Assembly (NCBI GenBank): GCA_020723365.1
Contig: DYJB01000046.1
Span: 1,876-7,598, forward strand
Length of the DNA: 5,723 nt
Direction of reading: 5' to 3'
Origin: Candidatus Aquidulcis sp.
GTDB taxonomy: Bacteria > Chloroflexota > Anaerolineae > Anaerolineales > E44-bin32
In this document: in pieces, positions 5,668 to 5,723 of the stretch
How positions within the stretch are numbered: position 1 is the first letter of the stretch
How the letters are laid out: each line of letters starts with the position of its first letter
Made by a program: the position numbers and the translations under genes
Notes under the pieces: model-generated
Database searches by the model: none
Seen by the model: only the letters and a program-made list of their open reading frames with translations
What the model was told of the DNA's origin: nothing

Positions 5668-5723
5668 ATGACCGCCGATACGGGCTCGACACAGCCATCG
5701 ACTCCATCGCCCGCAGGCGAGAC
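5668..5723 (+). CDS. N-terminal start of an unidentified gene (3' end outside window)
   Basis: An ATG directly behind the TATAAT box opens a frame that continues to the window edge, giving MTADTGSTQPSTPSPAGE. These 18 residues are hydrophilic and rich in Ser, Thr and Pro, and do not look like a signal peptide. Too little is present to assign a family. There is no Shine-Dalgarno sequence, consistent with leaderless translation. It is divergent from the TPR pair, with about 150 bases between the two starts. The call depends mainly on the promoter position. Confidence 0.5.
   Translation, partial: MTADTGSTQPSTPSPAGE

Noticed and set aside
5096..5707. Minus-strand open frame overlapping the start of the first TPR gene
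   Set aside because: It is in a different frame from the clear TPR protein and is Arg/Ala/Pro-rich without domain character.

Overview
The window is GC-rich bacterial chromosome, with G or C at most third codon positions. The best guess at origin is a Chloroflexota (Anaerolineae-like) bacterium. That guess rests on four things: an SH3-like plus fibronectin-type-III exported protein; two membrane-anchored TPR proteins with Thr/Pro 'PTPTP' stretches; a CIRCE-controlled groESL operon; and a TATAAT box placed so close to an ATG that the transcript would be leaderless. No rRNA or marker gene fixes the taxonomy, so this is inference.

Layout, left to right. Positions 1-390 (+) hold the C-terminal end of an exported SH3b/FN3 protein, closed by a rho-independent terminator at 439-469. 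Positions 391-783 carry no convincing gene but contain several inverted repeats: the + strand terminator, a 6-bp hairpin at 649-663, a 14-bp perfect inverted repeat made of two palindromic arms at 685-720, and the groEL terminator at 727-757 (-). Everything from 784 to 5517 is on the minus strand. Read in transcription order, it is a TPR membrane protein (5517-4270), a paralogous TPR membrane protein (4256-2865), groES (2746-2450) and groEL (2418-784). At the right edge a divergent + strand gene begins at 5668 behind a TATAAT box and runs off the window.

How the genes relate. groES and groEL form a standard heat-shock operon with a sigma-A-type promoter (TTGACA, 17 bp, TAGACT) and a CIRCE operator at the expected transcription start, which implies HrcA repression. 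The -35 box overlaps the TGA stop codon of the second TPR gene, and no terminator is visible between them, so read-through from the TPR pair into groESL is possible. The two TPR proteins look like an ancient tandem duplication. They share a single N-terminal membrane anchor, a juxtamembrane PLF[I/L]PxxTPTR motif, tandem TPR helices outside the membrane, and a C-terminal Y-x-T-Y-G module with two cysteines exactly 31 residues apart.

Nothing here looks like a mobile element, CRISPR array, RNA gene or defence system. The most unusual items are the TPR pair, the nested palindrome downstream of groEL and the very compact TPR-groES junction.
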